64,000 nucleotides of DNA, from assembly GCA_949285135.1 (NCBI GenBank), contig CASDXO010000011.1, positions 62,001-126,000 of the forward strand. Direction: 5' to 3'. Below the pieces are notes generated by a model. It ran no database searches. It saw only the letters and a list, made by a program, of their open reading frames with translations, and had not been told where the DNA came from. The translations under genes were made by a program, and so were the position numbers. Below are positions 58,623 to 64,000 of the stretch, in pieces (the stretch's first letter is position 1; each line of letters opens with the position of its first letter). This DNA is from an uncultured Phascolarctobacterium sp. Its GTDB lineage: Bacteria; Bacillota; Negativicutes; Acidaminococcales; Acidaminococcaceae.

Positions 58623-58698
58623 GATCCACTAGCTCAGTCGGTAGAGCACCTGACTTTTAATCAGGGTGTCCCGCGTTCGAGTCGCGGGTGGATCACCA
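58623..58698 (+). tRNA. tRNA-Lys (TTT)
   Basis: Acceptor arms GATCCAC and GTGGATC pair, the discriminator is A, the anticodon loop is CTTTTAA (anticodon TTT), the T-loop is CGTTCGAGTCG, and CCA is encoded. It starts 3 bases after the Gln tRNA CCA. Confidence 0.96.
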
Positions 58699-58706
58699 AA
58701 TTAAAA

Positions 58707-58740
58707 AATACCGTTCGCAGGATCTGCGGACGGTTTTTTT
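58707..58740 (+). terminator. Terminator of the tRNA cluster
   Basis: ACCGTTCGCAG pairs with CTGCGGACGGT around GAT and is followed by a T-run. Confidence 0.88.
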
Positions 58741-58798
58741 ATGCCTGTACTTACGAATGCACATATAATAATAGAAGAAATAAGTTTCAGACCTGCCC

Positions 58799-58828
58799 TT
58801 TACGAGTCTTTTTAAATTATGGTATAAT
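58799..58828 (+). promoter_or_regulatory. tRNA-Leu promoter
   Basis: TTTACG and TATAAT are spaced by 18 bases, 8 bases upstream of the mature tRNA. Confidence 0.7.
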
Positions 58829-58836
58829 ACATCTAT

Positions 58837-58920
58837 GCGAGTGTGGCGGAACTGGCAGACGCACTAGACTTAGGATCTAGCGCCTTCGGCGTGCAGGTTC
58901 GACTCCTGTCACTCGCACCA
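58837..58920 (+). tRNA. tRNA-Leu (TAG)
   Basis: Class II tRNA: acceptor arms GCGAGTG/CACTCGC, anticodon stem CTAGA/TCTAG with loop CTTAGGA (anticodon TAG), long variable arm CGCCTTCGGCG, T-loop GGTTCGACTCC, and CCA encoded. Confidence 0.96.
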
Positions 58921-58930
58921 ATTAAAAATA

Positions 58931-58962
58931 AAAGCTGTGGAATTATACTCCACAGCTTTTTT
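58931..58962 (+). terminator. tRNA-Leu terminator
   Basis: AAAGCTGTGGA and TCCACAGCTTT flank a 7-base loop and are followed by TTT. It is duplicated, with changes, after the degenerate copy. Confidence 0.9.
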
Positions 58963-58996
58963 GTTTATTTATCAAGAAAAGGGATAATAAAAATAT

Positions 58997-59077
58997 GCGG
59001 GTGTGGCGGAACAGGCAGGCACCGACTAATAATTTAGCGCCTTCGGCGTGCAGGTTCGACTCCTGTCACTCGCACCA
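58997..59077 (+). pseudogene. Degenerate tandem copy of tRNA-Leu
   Basis: The sequence matches the tRNA-Leu gene just upstream at both ends: the acceptor still pairs (GCGGGTG/CACTCGC), and the variable arm, T-arm and CCA are identical. Three bases are lost from the anticodon arm, and what remains can only form a 4-bp stem (CTAA/TTAG) with a 4-base loop, so no anticodon can be presented. The D-stem also has a C-A mismatch. The copy, its spacer and its terminator arose by tandem duplication and then decayed. Confidence 0.85.
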
Positions 59078-59087
59078 GCTAAAAATA

Positions 59088-59119
59088 AAAGCTGCGGAAC
59101 TATACTCCACAGCTTTTTT
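59088..59119. terminator. Duplicated tRNA-Leu-type terminator
   Basis: AAAGCTGCGGA and TCCACAGCTTT pair with one mismatch and are followed by T. On the minus strand it may terminate the MmcQ/YjbR-type gene (TTTTATTTTT). Confidence 0.75.
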
Positions 59120-59180
59120 GTTTAGAACTTGTACAACGGGGTACAATGCAGTTACTAAAAAAACTCCTGCCTTGTCCGAT

Positions 59181-59876
59181 TTATTTATGGGCGGTATGTT
59201 TAGCTGCATTGGCAACAGAGCCATAACTTTCGTCAATACGTTTACAGATTTCTGCGGTGGGCAGAGAATTATCCAGAATGATGGTATACCAGTGCTTTTT
59301 ATTCATGTGCCAACCGGGATAGTAGTGCTTTCTGGTAATATAGTCTGCCACCTGCTCCGGCGCGGCATGCAGGTCGATGATTTCTACCGGCTCGCTGTCC
59401 GCATAACCCAGTTTGTTTTTGGGCACGGTAAGAAGGACGCCGAACCATTTGGCGTTATCTTTGCGGCGCCAGACTGCGTTTTCCGGTGCGTCCGGCCACA
59501 AATGCTCCAGCCGGCACTGATAAGTTTGCTGTACATAGGCGATGATGGCCTTAGTCTGCCTGCCCTGGAAAATTTCCGTAACAAAGCAGCTGCCTGCAAT
59601 AACACGCAGAGCTTCTTCGTATTCCTGACGCACGGTGCCGATAAAGCTGCCGACTGCATATTCCATAAGATGCAGCACATAGGGTTCATCAGTAACCGGG
59701 TCGGTAAGCGCAGCCGACAGCTGTCCTGTTCTGCTTACGGTAAAGGTCAGCAGCAGATGGCTTTTGGGTAGCTGCTGCTGATAAATATATCCTGCAGGCG
59801 TACTGCTAAAGCCATAGGGGATAAGCGAAGGAAAATCAGCCTTTTTATAGCGAAAAATCTTTTGCAGAATATCCAT
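59181..59876 (-). CDS. MmcQ/YjbR-family DNA-binding-type protein
   Basis: This 231-residue protein has a C-terminal MmcQ/YjbR domain (residues 115-220) with NAKWFGVLLTVPKNKLG, EIIDLHAAPEQV, and YYPGWHMNKKHWYTIILDNSLP. The N-terminal 100 residues (SHLLLTFTVSRTGQLSA, then DEPYVLHL) form an extra domain found in longer members. The family resembles a CyaY-like fold and was proposed to bind DNA. The start at 59876 has AGGTGG 5 bases upstream; the frame extends further upstream through AT repeats and is not coding there. It is a single gene. Confidence 0.85.
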   Translation of the reverse strand: MDILQKIFRYKKADFPSLIPYGFSSTPAGYIYQQQLPKSHLLLTFTVSRTGQLSAALTDPVTDEPYVLHLMEYAVGSFIGTVRQEYEEALRVIAGSCFVTEIFQGRQTKAIIAYVQQTYQCRLEHLWPDAPENAVWRRKDNAKWFGVLLTVPKNKLGYADSEPVEIIDLHAAPEQVADYITRKHYYPGWHMNKKHWYTIILDNSLPTAEICKRIDESYGSVANAAKHTAHK

Positions 59877-59936
59877 GAAATCCACCTCTCTCGACCGACC
59901 TGCTCCTGATTGGATGCTGTGGCAAATTTTACTACT

Positions 59937-59966
59937 ATTATATAGTATATAATTATATAGTATATA
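59937..59966. repeat. Exact tandem repeat in the promoter region of the YjbR-type gene
   Basis: ATTATATAGTATATA occurs twice back to back. Each copy offers a TATAAT on the minus strand, so repeat number could change promoter strength for the downstream gene. Confidence 0.7.
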
Positions 59967-59988
59967 ATGCAGAAAATCATTGTAAAAC

Positions 59989-60021
59989 AAAAGCACTGCG
60001 AAAAAATATCGCAGTGCTTTT
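59989..60021. terminator. GCACTGC-type terminator closing the YvrJ cluster
   Basis: AAAAGCACTGCGA and TCGCAGTGCTTTT flank a short loop. On the minus strand it lies 17 bases after the YvrJ stop. It is the third copy of the hairpin seen at 21585 and 23670. Confidence 0.85.
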
Positions 60022-60037
60022 TGCGTTTAACTAAAAT

Positions 60038-60208
60038 TCAGGCTCTGTTGGCGGCTGCGGCTCCCTGCAGCGAGATGGTATGGTTGAGCTTTTCAATACC
60101 GGCGCAGAGCTTATCCAGCCTGCTTTCCATGCGCAGCAGCAGGTACCAGCTCAAAACCATGGGAAAGCCGTAGTCCGCAAGGCAGGCAGCCAGCTGGTTC
60201 AATTCCAT
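60038..60208 (-). CDS. YvrJ-family small membrane protein
   Basis: This 56-residue protein reads MELNQLAACLADYGFPMVL with a transmembrane segment over residues 12-26 (YGFPMVLSWYLLLRME), then an amphipathic helix. This matches the YvrJ family (GFPxxxSxYLLxRxE). It is the last gene of a four-gene minus-strand cluster, 9 bases after DUF2922, and ends before a strong terminator. Small size and one membrane helix give it a holin-like look, but the function is unknown. Confidence 0.8.
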   Translation of the reverse strand: MELNQLAACLADYGFPMVLSWYLLLRMESRLDKLCAGIEKLNHTISLQGAAAANRA

Positions 60209-60217
60209 GGCCCGCCG

Positions 60218-60430
60218 TTACTCCAGTACTTCCACCTGAGTGGTGCGCAGACGCGCTTCCACTACTTCCGTCAGGCTGCCGCCGGCAGTTTCAAATACGT
60301 CCGCGTCGATAACGGCCTGCATGGCGGTGCGGGCAGTTTCCGCATTTACCTCGTCTTTGGGGTCGGTAATGCTGATGACTTTTTTCTCGCCTGCTGCGTC
60401 TTTAAAAACAAGTTCTAATACTTTTTCCAT
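60218..60430 (-). CDS. DUF2922 protein
   Basis: This 70-residue protein has LELVFKDAAGEKKVISITDPKDEVNAETARTAMQAVID and then TTQVEVLE, the DUF2922 pattern. DUF2922, DUF1659 and YvrJ genes commonly occur together in Firmicutes, and all three are here in order. GGAGG lies upstream of the ATG. Function unknown. Confidence 0.88.
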   Translation of the reverse strand: MEKVLELVFKDAAGEKKVISITDPKDEVNAETARTAMQAVIDADVFETAGGSLTEVVEARLRTTQVEVLE

Positions 60431-60497
60431 ATTTTACCTCCGATAATGTGTAGTAAGATTTTCCAGAAAAGCTTCATCGCATGCCCTCCGTCAGCTG

Positions 60498-60725
60498 TCA
60501 GATGGATTCTGCCAGTTCGGTCTTTTCGGTAAGGGAGATGCTCTGCACGGTCTTTTTCATCAGGCTGCCCAGTGCTTCGCCTGCTGCGTACAGCTTGTCG
60601 GCGGCAGCGTCGCTTTTGATGCCGCTGTAGGTGCGCGCTTTGGTCTTAGGGGTGCCGGAGGCGCCCATGCCGTCTTCGACGTTGATGCTGAGACTGCGTT
60701 TCAAAATTACTTCGGTTACTGCCAT
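60498..60725 (-). CDS. DUF1659 protein
   Basis: This 75-residue protein has LKRSLSINVEDGMGASGTPKTKARTYSGIKSDAAADKLYAAGEAL, the DUF1659 pattern with its TYS segment. The start at 60725 has GGAGG 10 bases upstream; the longer open frame runs back into the amidase. It lies between the amidase and DUF2922 in the same operon. Function unknown. Confidence 0.88.
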   Translation of the reverse strand: MAVTEVILKRSLSINVEDGMGASGTPKTKARTYSGIKSDAAADKLYAAGEALGSLMKKTVQSISLTEKTELAESI

Positions 60726-60741
60726 AAATAAGATTCCTCCT

Positions 60742-61320
60742 TCAGGTATGCGCCTGTGCGCGGCGCTGTAAATAAAGTTCGCGATACCAGCTGGCCTTGC
60801 CCCGCAGTACCACGCCCCCGGGACGCAAAGCGTCCGTAAGAGGATAGTCGGGCAGCAGCAGAAGATCCCAGCGCATGTCGCTGTCGCCGCTGCCAAACCC
60901 GTAGCCGTCCATGCAGGCAGCTTCGGCGTGGGTCGTAACGGTGCCAAAGTCCACGGCAAGCCCCAATGCCAGCGTCAGTACGGCAATGACCTGCGCCGTT
61001 TTTTCAATCTGCAGGGCGGTAGGCGGCTCGGGCCCAAGATTAACCTTGCCTGCGGCGCTGCAGGATGCGTTGTGCGCGCAGCAGAGAGCGATGCCGATGC
61101 TGCCGGTGTTGCGCCGCCAGGTATGACTTTTGCGGCTGGTGAGGGCGGCACAGGTTTTGTAAAGCTGTCCGTCGCTGTCAATGTTCAGATGGTAGTCAGC
61201 AAAAGTCTGCCCGTAATGGCCTGCCGTCCAGTGCAGATAAAGGCGGCTGATCCTGCCTTTCGCCGCCGCTCCCAGCTGGTAGAGCTGGCGGAGAGTGAGC
61301 GGCTTTTTGATGTCTGCCAT
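60742..61320 (-). CDS. N-acetylmuramoyl-L-alanine amidase, PGRP/amidase_2-like
   Basis: This 192-residue protein has ISRLYLHWTAGHYGQTFADYHLNI near residue 24 with the first zinc His, and SHTWRRNTGSIGIALCCAHNA near residue 65. VTTHAEAACMDGYGFGSGDSDMRWDL near residue 128 carries the last zinc ligands. It should cut the amide between MurNAc and L-Ala of peptidoglycan. No signal peptide is visible, so export would need another route, as in phage or lysis systems. It heads the DUF1659-DUF2922-YvrJ cluster. Confidence 0.85.
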   Translation of the reverse strand: MADIKKPLTLRQLYQLGAAAKGRISRLYLHWTAGHYGQTFADYHLNIDSDGQLYKTCAALTSRKSHTWRRNTGSIGIALCCAHNASCSAAGKVNLGPEPPTALQIEKTAQVIAVLTLALGLAVDFGTVTTHAEAACMDGYGFGSGDSDMRWDLLLLPDYPLTDALRPGGVVLRGKASWYRELYLQRRAQAHT

Positions 61321-61326
61321 GTGGTA

Positions 61327-61506
61327 TCACGTCCTTTCACTCTTCAAATGAGCGGCAAAGGGTAAAAACAGAACCAGCATGTAAAAAAATTTTTGACGCA
61401 GGTTGTTTTTTGCGGCAGGACGCGCCACTATAAGGGTGACCTTCTTTTTTTCTTTTTCTTTTTTTCTTCGGCGCAGCAGGTCCTTAAACAGGTAATGCGT
61501 AAGCAT
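61327..61506 (-). CDS. Possible small basic membrane protein before the amidase
   Basis: This 59-codon frame starts MLTHYLFKDLLRRRKKEKEKK and ends with a hydrophobic FFYMLVLFLPFAAHL segment, giving one possible membrane helix. An AAGG lies 6 bases upstream and the stop is 6 bases before the amidase start. The purine-rich central run could also be non-coding leader. Evidence is spacing and hydrophobicity only. Confidence 0.3.
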   Translation of the reverse strand: MLTHYLFKDLLRRRKKEKEKKKVTLIVARPAAKNNLRQKFFYMLVLFLPFAAHLKSERT

Positions 61507-61626
61507 TACCAACCTTGTGCTTAAAAAGCAGTAGTACTTAGTTTTGTACTGAACAGAAATGGCAATCTGACTGGTGTAAATTATATTACAGAAAACTGCA
61601 GGCAGTGCAACGGAATAAATTCATTT

Positions 61627-61656
61627 TTGCTTATAAAGACAAGTAAATGTTATACT
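61627..61656 (+). promoter_or_regulatory. Promoter of the autotransporter gene
   Basis: TTGCTT and TATACT are spaced by 18 bases, about 70 bases before the signal-peptide start. Confidence 0.55.
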
Positions 61657-61728
61657 TAAATTAATATAATTAAGTAAAATAGTAGCTGTAAGAAAGGGCA
61701 GGACAGAGTGGGAAAGGATGTGTAAGTG

Positions 61729-61863
61729 ATGAAAAATAATGCATTGGCGCGCAGGGTATTGTGCAGTGTGCTGGCGATTGGTGTGGGCGGTCTGGTATTG
61801 CCCCTGGCGGCGCACGCCAACAGCGGCCTGAGTGATGAGCCACAAAAAATTATAATAAAGTAG
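61729..61863 (+). pseudogene. Signal-peptide fragment of the autotransporter, out of frame with the passenger
   Basis: This 44-residue frame starts MKNNALARRVLCSVLAIGVG and continues GLVLPLAAHANSGLSDE: a clear Sec signal peptide with an AHA cleavage site. AAAGGA lies 10 bases upstream. The frame stops at 61861. The large passenger/beta-barrel frame resumes in the +1 frame (its own last upstream stop is at 61856), so a single shift within a few bases near 61859 would join the two. Either the gene carries a frameshift, the sequence has an error there, or expression needs frameshifting. Confidence 0.75.
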
Positions 61864-61909
61864 CATAAAACCTTATTATTATATAGGCAGCAAGGGCGCT
61901 GCGGATAAC

Positions 61910-63679
61910 GTGGTGGTAATCGACAGGGATTTGACTGCCGATGATGCAGGCGTTATCGGCGGCTATGCTGAACAAAGCGATGTGATAAACAACAGTGTGA
62001 GGATTAGCGGTGGTGCATTACATAACGATGTCTACGGTGGCTTCGCGGTAGCTGGCGATGCCATAAATAACAGTGTGAGTATGAGCGGCAGTGAGGTAGT
62101 CAATGTCAGTGGTGGCTATACTGCAAAAGGCAATGCAACAAATAACAGCGTGAGTATCAGCAGTGGTACCGTCTACAGTGGTGTCTGGGGCGGATCGTCG
62201 TCAGAAGGCGATGCAACAAATAACAGCGTGAGTATCAGCGGCGGCACGGTCAGCGATAGTGTATACGGCGGCTGCGCGATAGTTGGCGATGCAACAGATA
62301 ACAGAGTGAGTATCAGCGGCGGCACGGTCAGCGGTAGTGTATACGGCGGCTTCGCGATAAGTGGCAATGCCACAGGTAGCAGCACAGGTAACAGCATTAT
62401 CCTGTCCGGTACGGCGGATGTGAGCGAGGCGGCTCTGTATGGCGGTCATGCAAACTCTGATATGGGAGGAATTGTCAGCGATAACAAGCTCATCATTAAC
62501 GGCTGGAGCGGTAAGGTGCTGAGCTTAAATAATTTTTACGGCAATAAGGGTGGCATCGAAGTGCAGTCGCTGGCGGGCGGACTGGATTTAGCCGTTGGTC
62601 AGATGACAGCATTCGTCACGTCGCAGGCAGAAATTAACAGTAATAACAATAAATTGATTACCACGCAGGCAACAGAGATGCAGGCAGGCGTAGCGCTGAC
62701 AGTCAGCGGCGAGATTGGCATGGGTAGTAACAGCATATACATAGATGTGGCAAGCGTCCGTGCCAGTGACCAGACAGCCATCACCACGGAAAGCAGAGCC
62801 GCAGCGGCAGCCTTCGTCAATCAGGGCGCGGAAGCGGTGTCTGACAGCATTAACAGCCTGCAGGGAGCAGAAGCGGGCATCAGCACCTTTGCCACTGTCA
62901 GCGGCAATAACAGCAAATATAATACTGGCAGCTATGTGGACATCAACGGCTGGAACGGTATTGTCGGTGTTGCCAATACCAAAGAAATAAATGCAGGCAA
63001 ATTCAGCTACGGCGCTTTCTTTGAAAACGGCAGCGGTAACTACAACACATATAACAATTTTAACGGCAACTCCTTCCGCGGCGACGGCAACGCAGTCTAC
63101 AACGGCGGCGGCCTGCTCATGCGCTACGAACAGGAAAACGGCATCTACACCGAAGCCTCTCTGCGGGCAGGCACGGCGAAGAACGAAGTAGATAACGCTC
63201 TGGAATTTGCCGGCAGACGCTACGGCTACAAGACGGAAAACGCCTACTACGGCGCGCACATCGGCATCGGTAAAATCTTTAAGCTGGACAACGGCAAAGC
63301 ATGGGACGTTTACGGCAAATACTTTCATACCCACCATGAAGGCGACAGCGTAAACATTGCCAATGACGTCTTTGACTTTGACTCCGTCGACAGCGACAAG
63401 CTGCGCATTGGCGCGCGTTTCAGCGAGCAGCAGGGCGAAAAGCTTTCCAGCTACTACGGGCTGGCATGGGAATATGAATTCAGCGGCGATGCCGGCGGTA
63501 CGGCCAACCAGCACGCCATGTACACCCTGTCCTTAGAGGGCAGCACGGTTATAGGCGAAATTGGCTTCCGCTATATGCCGGGCAGGGAATCGCCCTGGTA
63601 CTTTGACGCCAACGTCAAGGGATACGCAGGCATGCAGGAAGGCTTCAGCGGCAGTGTGCAGGCTGTGTACAGCTTTTAA
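61910..63679 (+). CDS. Autotransporter-like outer-membrane protein, passenger and beta-barrel
   Basis: This 589-residue frame begins with GTG at 61910 but is open back to 61859. Residues 20-160 contain five glycine/serine-rich repeats of about 26 residues (NNSVSISGGTVSxSVYGG type) expected to form a beta-helix. A linker follows, then a C-terminal beta-barrel (residues 330-589) with alternating aromatic strands (GGGLLMRYEQENGIYTEASL, then YGYKTENAYYGAHIGIGKIF) ending SVQAVYSF with the C-terminal Phe used for outer-membrane insertion. There is no ribosome-binding site before 61910; the signal peptide lies upstream in another frame. A surface adhesin role is inference. Confidence 0.8.
   Translation: MVVIDRDLTADDAGVIGGYAEQSDVINNSVRISGGALHNDVYGGFAVAGDAINNSVSMSGSEVVNVSGGYTAKGNATNNSVSISSGTVYSGVWGGSSSEGDATNNSVSISGGTVSDSVYGGCAIVGDATDNRVSISGGTVSGSVYGGFAISGNATGSSTGNSIILSGTADVSEAALYGGHANSDMGGIVSDNKLIINGWSGKVLSLNNFYGNKGGIEVQSLAGGLDLAVGQMTAFVTSQAEINSNNNKLITTQATEMQAGVALTVSGEIGMGSNSIYIDVASVRASDQTAITTESRAAAAAFVNQGAEAVSDSINSLQGAEAGISTFATVSGNNSKYNTGSYVDINGWNGIVGVANTKEINAGKFSYGAFFENGSGNYNTYNNFNGNSFRGDGNAVYNGGGLLMRYEQENGIYTEASLRAGTAKNEVDNALEFAGRRYGYKTENAYYGAHIGIGKIFKLDNGKAWDVYGKYFHTHHEGDSVNIANDVFDFDSVDSDKLRIGARFSEQQGEKLSSYYGLAWEYEFSGDAGGTANQHAMYTLSLEGSTVIGEIGFRYMPGRESPWYFDANVKGYAGMQEGFSGSVQAVYSF
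61988..62374 (+). repeat. Coding tandem repeats in the autotransporter passenger
   Basis: Five copies start at 61988, 62066, 62141, 62219 and 62297, with a period of 78 bases (75 once). Each begins AAYAACAG or a close variant and contains a GTGAGTATCAGCGG-type core. Copies 4 and 5 are the most alike, so recombination could change repeat number. Confidence 0.85.
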
Positions 63680-63703
63680 ATAATATAAAACAGAAAAAAT
63701 AAC

Positions 63704-63751
63704 AAAAAGCACCCGGAATACTGCTCAGACAGCAGTTTGGGTGCTTTTTTT
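63704..63751. terminator. Terminator between the autotransporter and the sigma-like gene
   Basis: The outer stem AAAAAGCACCC/GGGTGCTTTTT and inner stem ACTGCT/AGCAGT are followed by T-runs on both strands. The genes on either side are convergent. Confidence 0.88.
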
Positions 63752-63755
63752 CTTT

Positions 63756-64000
63756 TTAGTTGTCAGTCAGAGCGCTGCGCAGACGCTGCAGTCCTCGGCG
63801 GCGATGCTTGAGAATATTGGCGCAGGTGCAGTTGTATTGCCTGCTGAGCAGCCTGGTGGGCTGCCGTTTCAGACAGGAGGCGCTGACGATGGCCTGCTGC
63901 AGAGGGGTAAGGGCGGTAAACGCCTGCTGGATACCCAGCCGCAGAGTCAGTCGCTGCAGTTCGTCGTTAGCCTGAGCAAGCTGCTCGGTAATGCTGCCGT
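63756..64000 (-). CDS. Sigma-70-like/ECF sigma factor, C-terminal fragment cut by the window edge
   Basis: About 81 C-terminal residues are present. They include QRLTLRLGIQQAFTALTPLQQAIV and then LLSRQYNCTCANILKHRRRGLQRLRSAL, which looks like the region 4 helix-turn-helix of a sigma factor (a TPLQQAIV helix, then a recognition helix followed by basic residues). The gene starts beyond base 64000. A general HTH protein is also possible. It is convergent with the autotransporter. Confidence 0.6.
   Translation of the reverse strand, partial: GSITEQLAQANDELQRLTLRLGIQQAFTALTPLQQAIVSASCLKRQPTRLLSRQYNCTCANILKHRRRGLQRLRSALTDN

Noticed and set aside
59129-59146. Inverted repeat TTGTAC...GTACAA after the degenerate tRNA
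   Set aside because: It is short and isolated; no gene starts close enough downstream on + for it to act as an operator.
60038-61506. The amidase cluster considered as a prophage remnant
   Set aside because: No integrase, capsid, tail or repressor gene and no att-like repeat is nearby; the three small families are known as stable chromosomal genes in Firmicutes.
61988-62374. Regular repeats considered as a CRISPR array
   Set aside because: They are in frame with the passenger protein, about 78 bases long with no conserved repeat/unique spacer split, and no cas gene is present.

Overview
The window looks like the chromosome of an anaerobic, diderm Firmicute of the Negativicutes (a Phascolarctobacterium/Acidaminococcus-like gut organism is my best guess, by inference only). 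Firmicute signs are a T-box leader, HutP, PhoP-type TTHACA repeats, a PerR-type box, and the YvrJ/DUF2922/DUF1659 family genes. The outer-membrane sign is an autotransporter-type beta-barrel protein at the right end. Anaerobic metabolism is shown by a single-chain pyruvate:ferredoxin oxidoreductase, Fe-S serine dehydratase, 2-hydroxyacyl-CoA dehydratase-activase-like proteins and a thioredoxin reductase that lacks NADPH-binding motifs.

Left part (1-21.6 kb): serC-serA behind a T-box leader with a duplicated antiterminator/terminator module; an NSS transporter; a PTPS/QueD-like protein; a trxB-like/trxA/Fur-family redox group; an MscS channel; a five-gene run (DUF456, VOC, 2-hydroxyacid dehydrogenase, CHAD, unknown) followed by a CstA-type transporter; cysE with a GltD-like oxidoreductase; an M20 amidohydrolase with a DUF3100 membrane pair; DUF554; a GldA-like dehydrogenase; and TPP-riboswitch-controlled thiC.

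Defence insertions: 21.7-26.5 kb carries an AT-rich AAA-ATPase/TOPRIM-like pair convergent with a single-chain MmeI-type restriction-modification enzyme. 42.0-44.4 kb carries an AT-rich Dam-type methylase, a PD-(D/E)xK nuclease and a small zinc-finger protein. Both sit between host genes and are closed by strong hairpins.

Middle part (26.7-54.2 kb): an aminotransferase; a two-gene activase/dehydratase-like system; a cupin; a polar amino-acid ABC transporter; a niacin-type ECF S component; a FlK-like thioesterase; LarE; three universal stress proteins; DUF190, DUF697 and COG2509-type genes; DUF1638; PFOR; a cysteine-free thioredoxin-fold protein; a Pho-box-preceded Na/Pi cotransporter; DUF1848; CorA; and a TSCPD protein.

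Right part (54.4-64 kb): a serine-catabolic operon (SSS symporter, hutP, sdaAB, sdaAA, ridA) in which RidA would remove the 2-aminoacrylate released by the dehydratase; four tRNA genes plus a degenerate tRNA-Leu copy; an MmcQ/YjbR protein; a compact amidase-DUF1659-DUF2922-YvrJ cluster resembling a lysis cassette; an autotransporter whose signal peptide is out of frame with its passenger; and the C-terminus of a sigma-factor-like protein. Serine is a recurring theme: synthesis (serC/serA), O-acetylation (cysE) and breakdown (sdaAB/AA). No CRISPR array, rRNA or complete prophage was seen.
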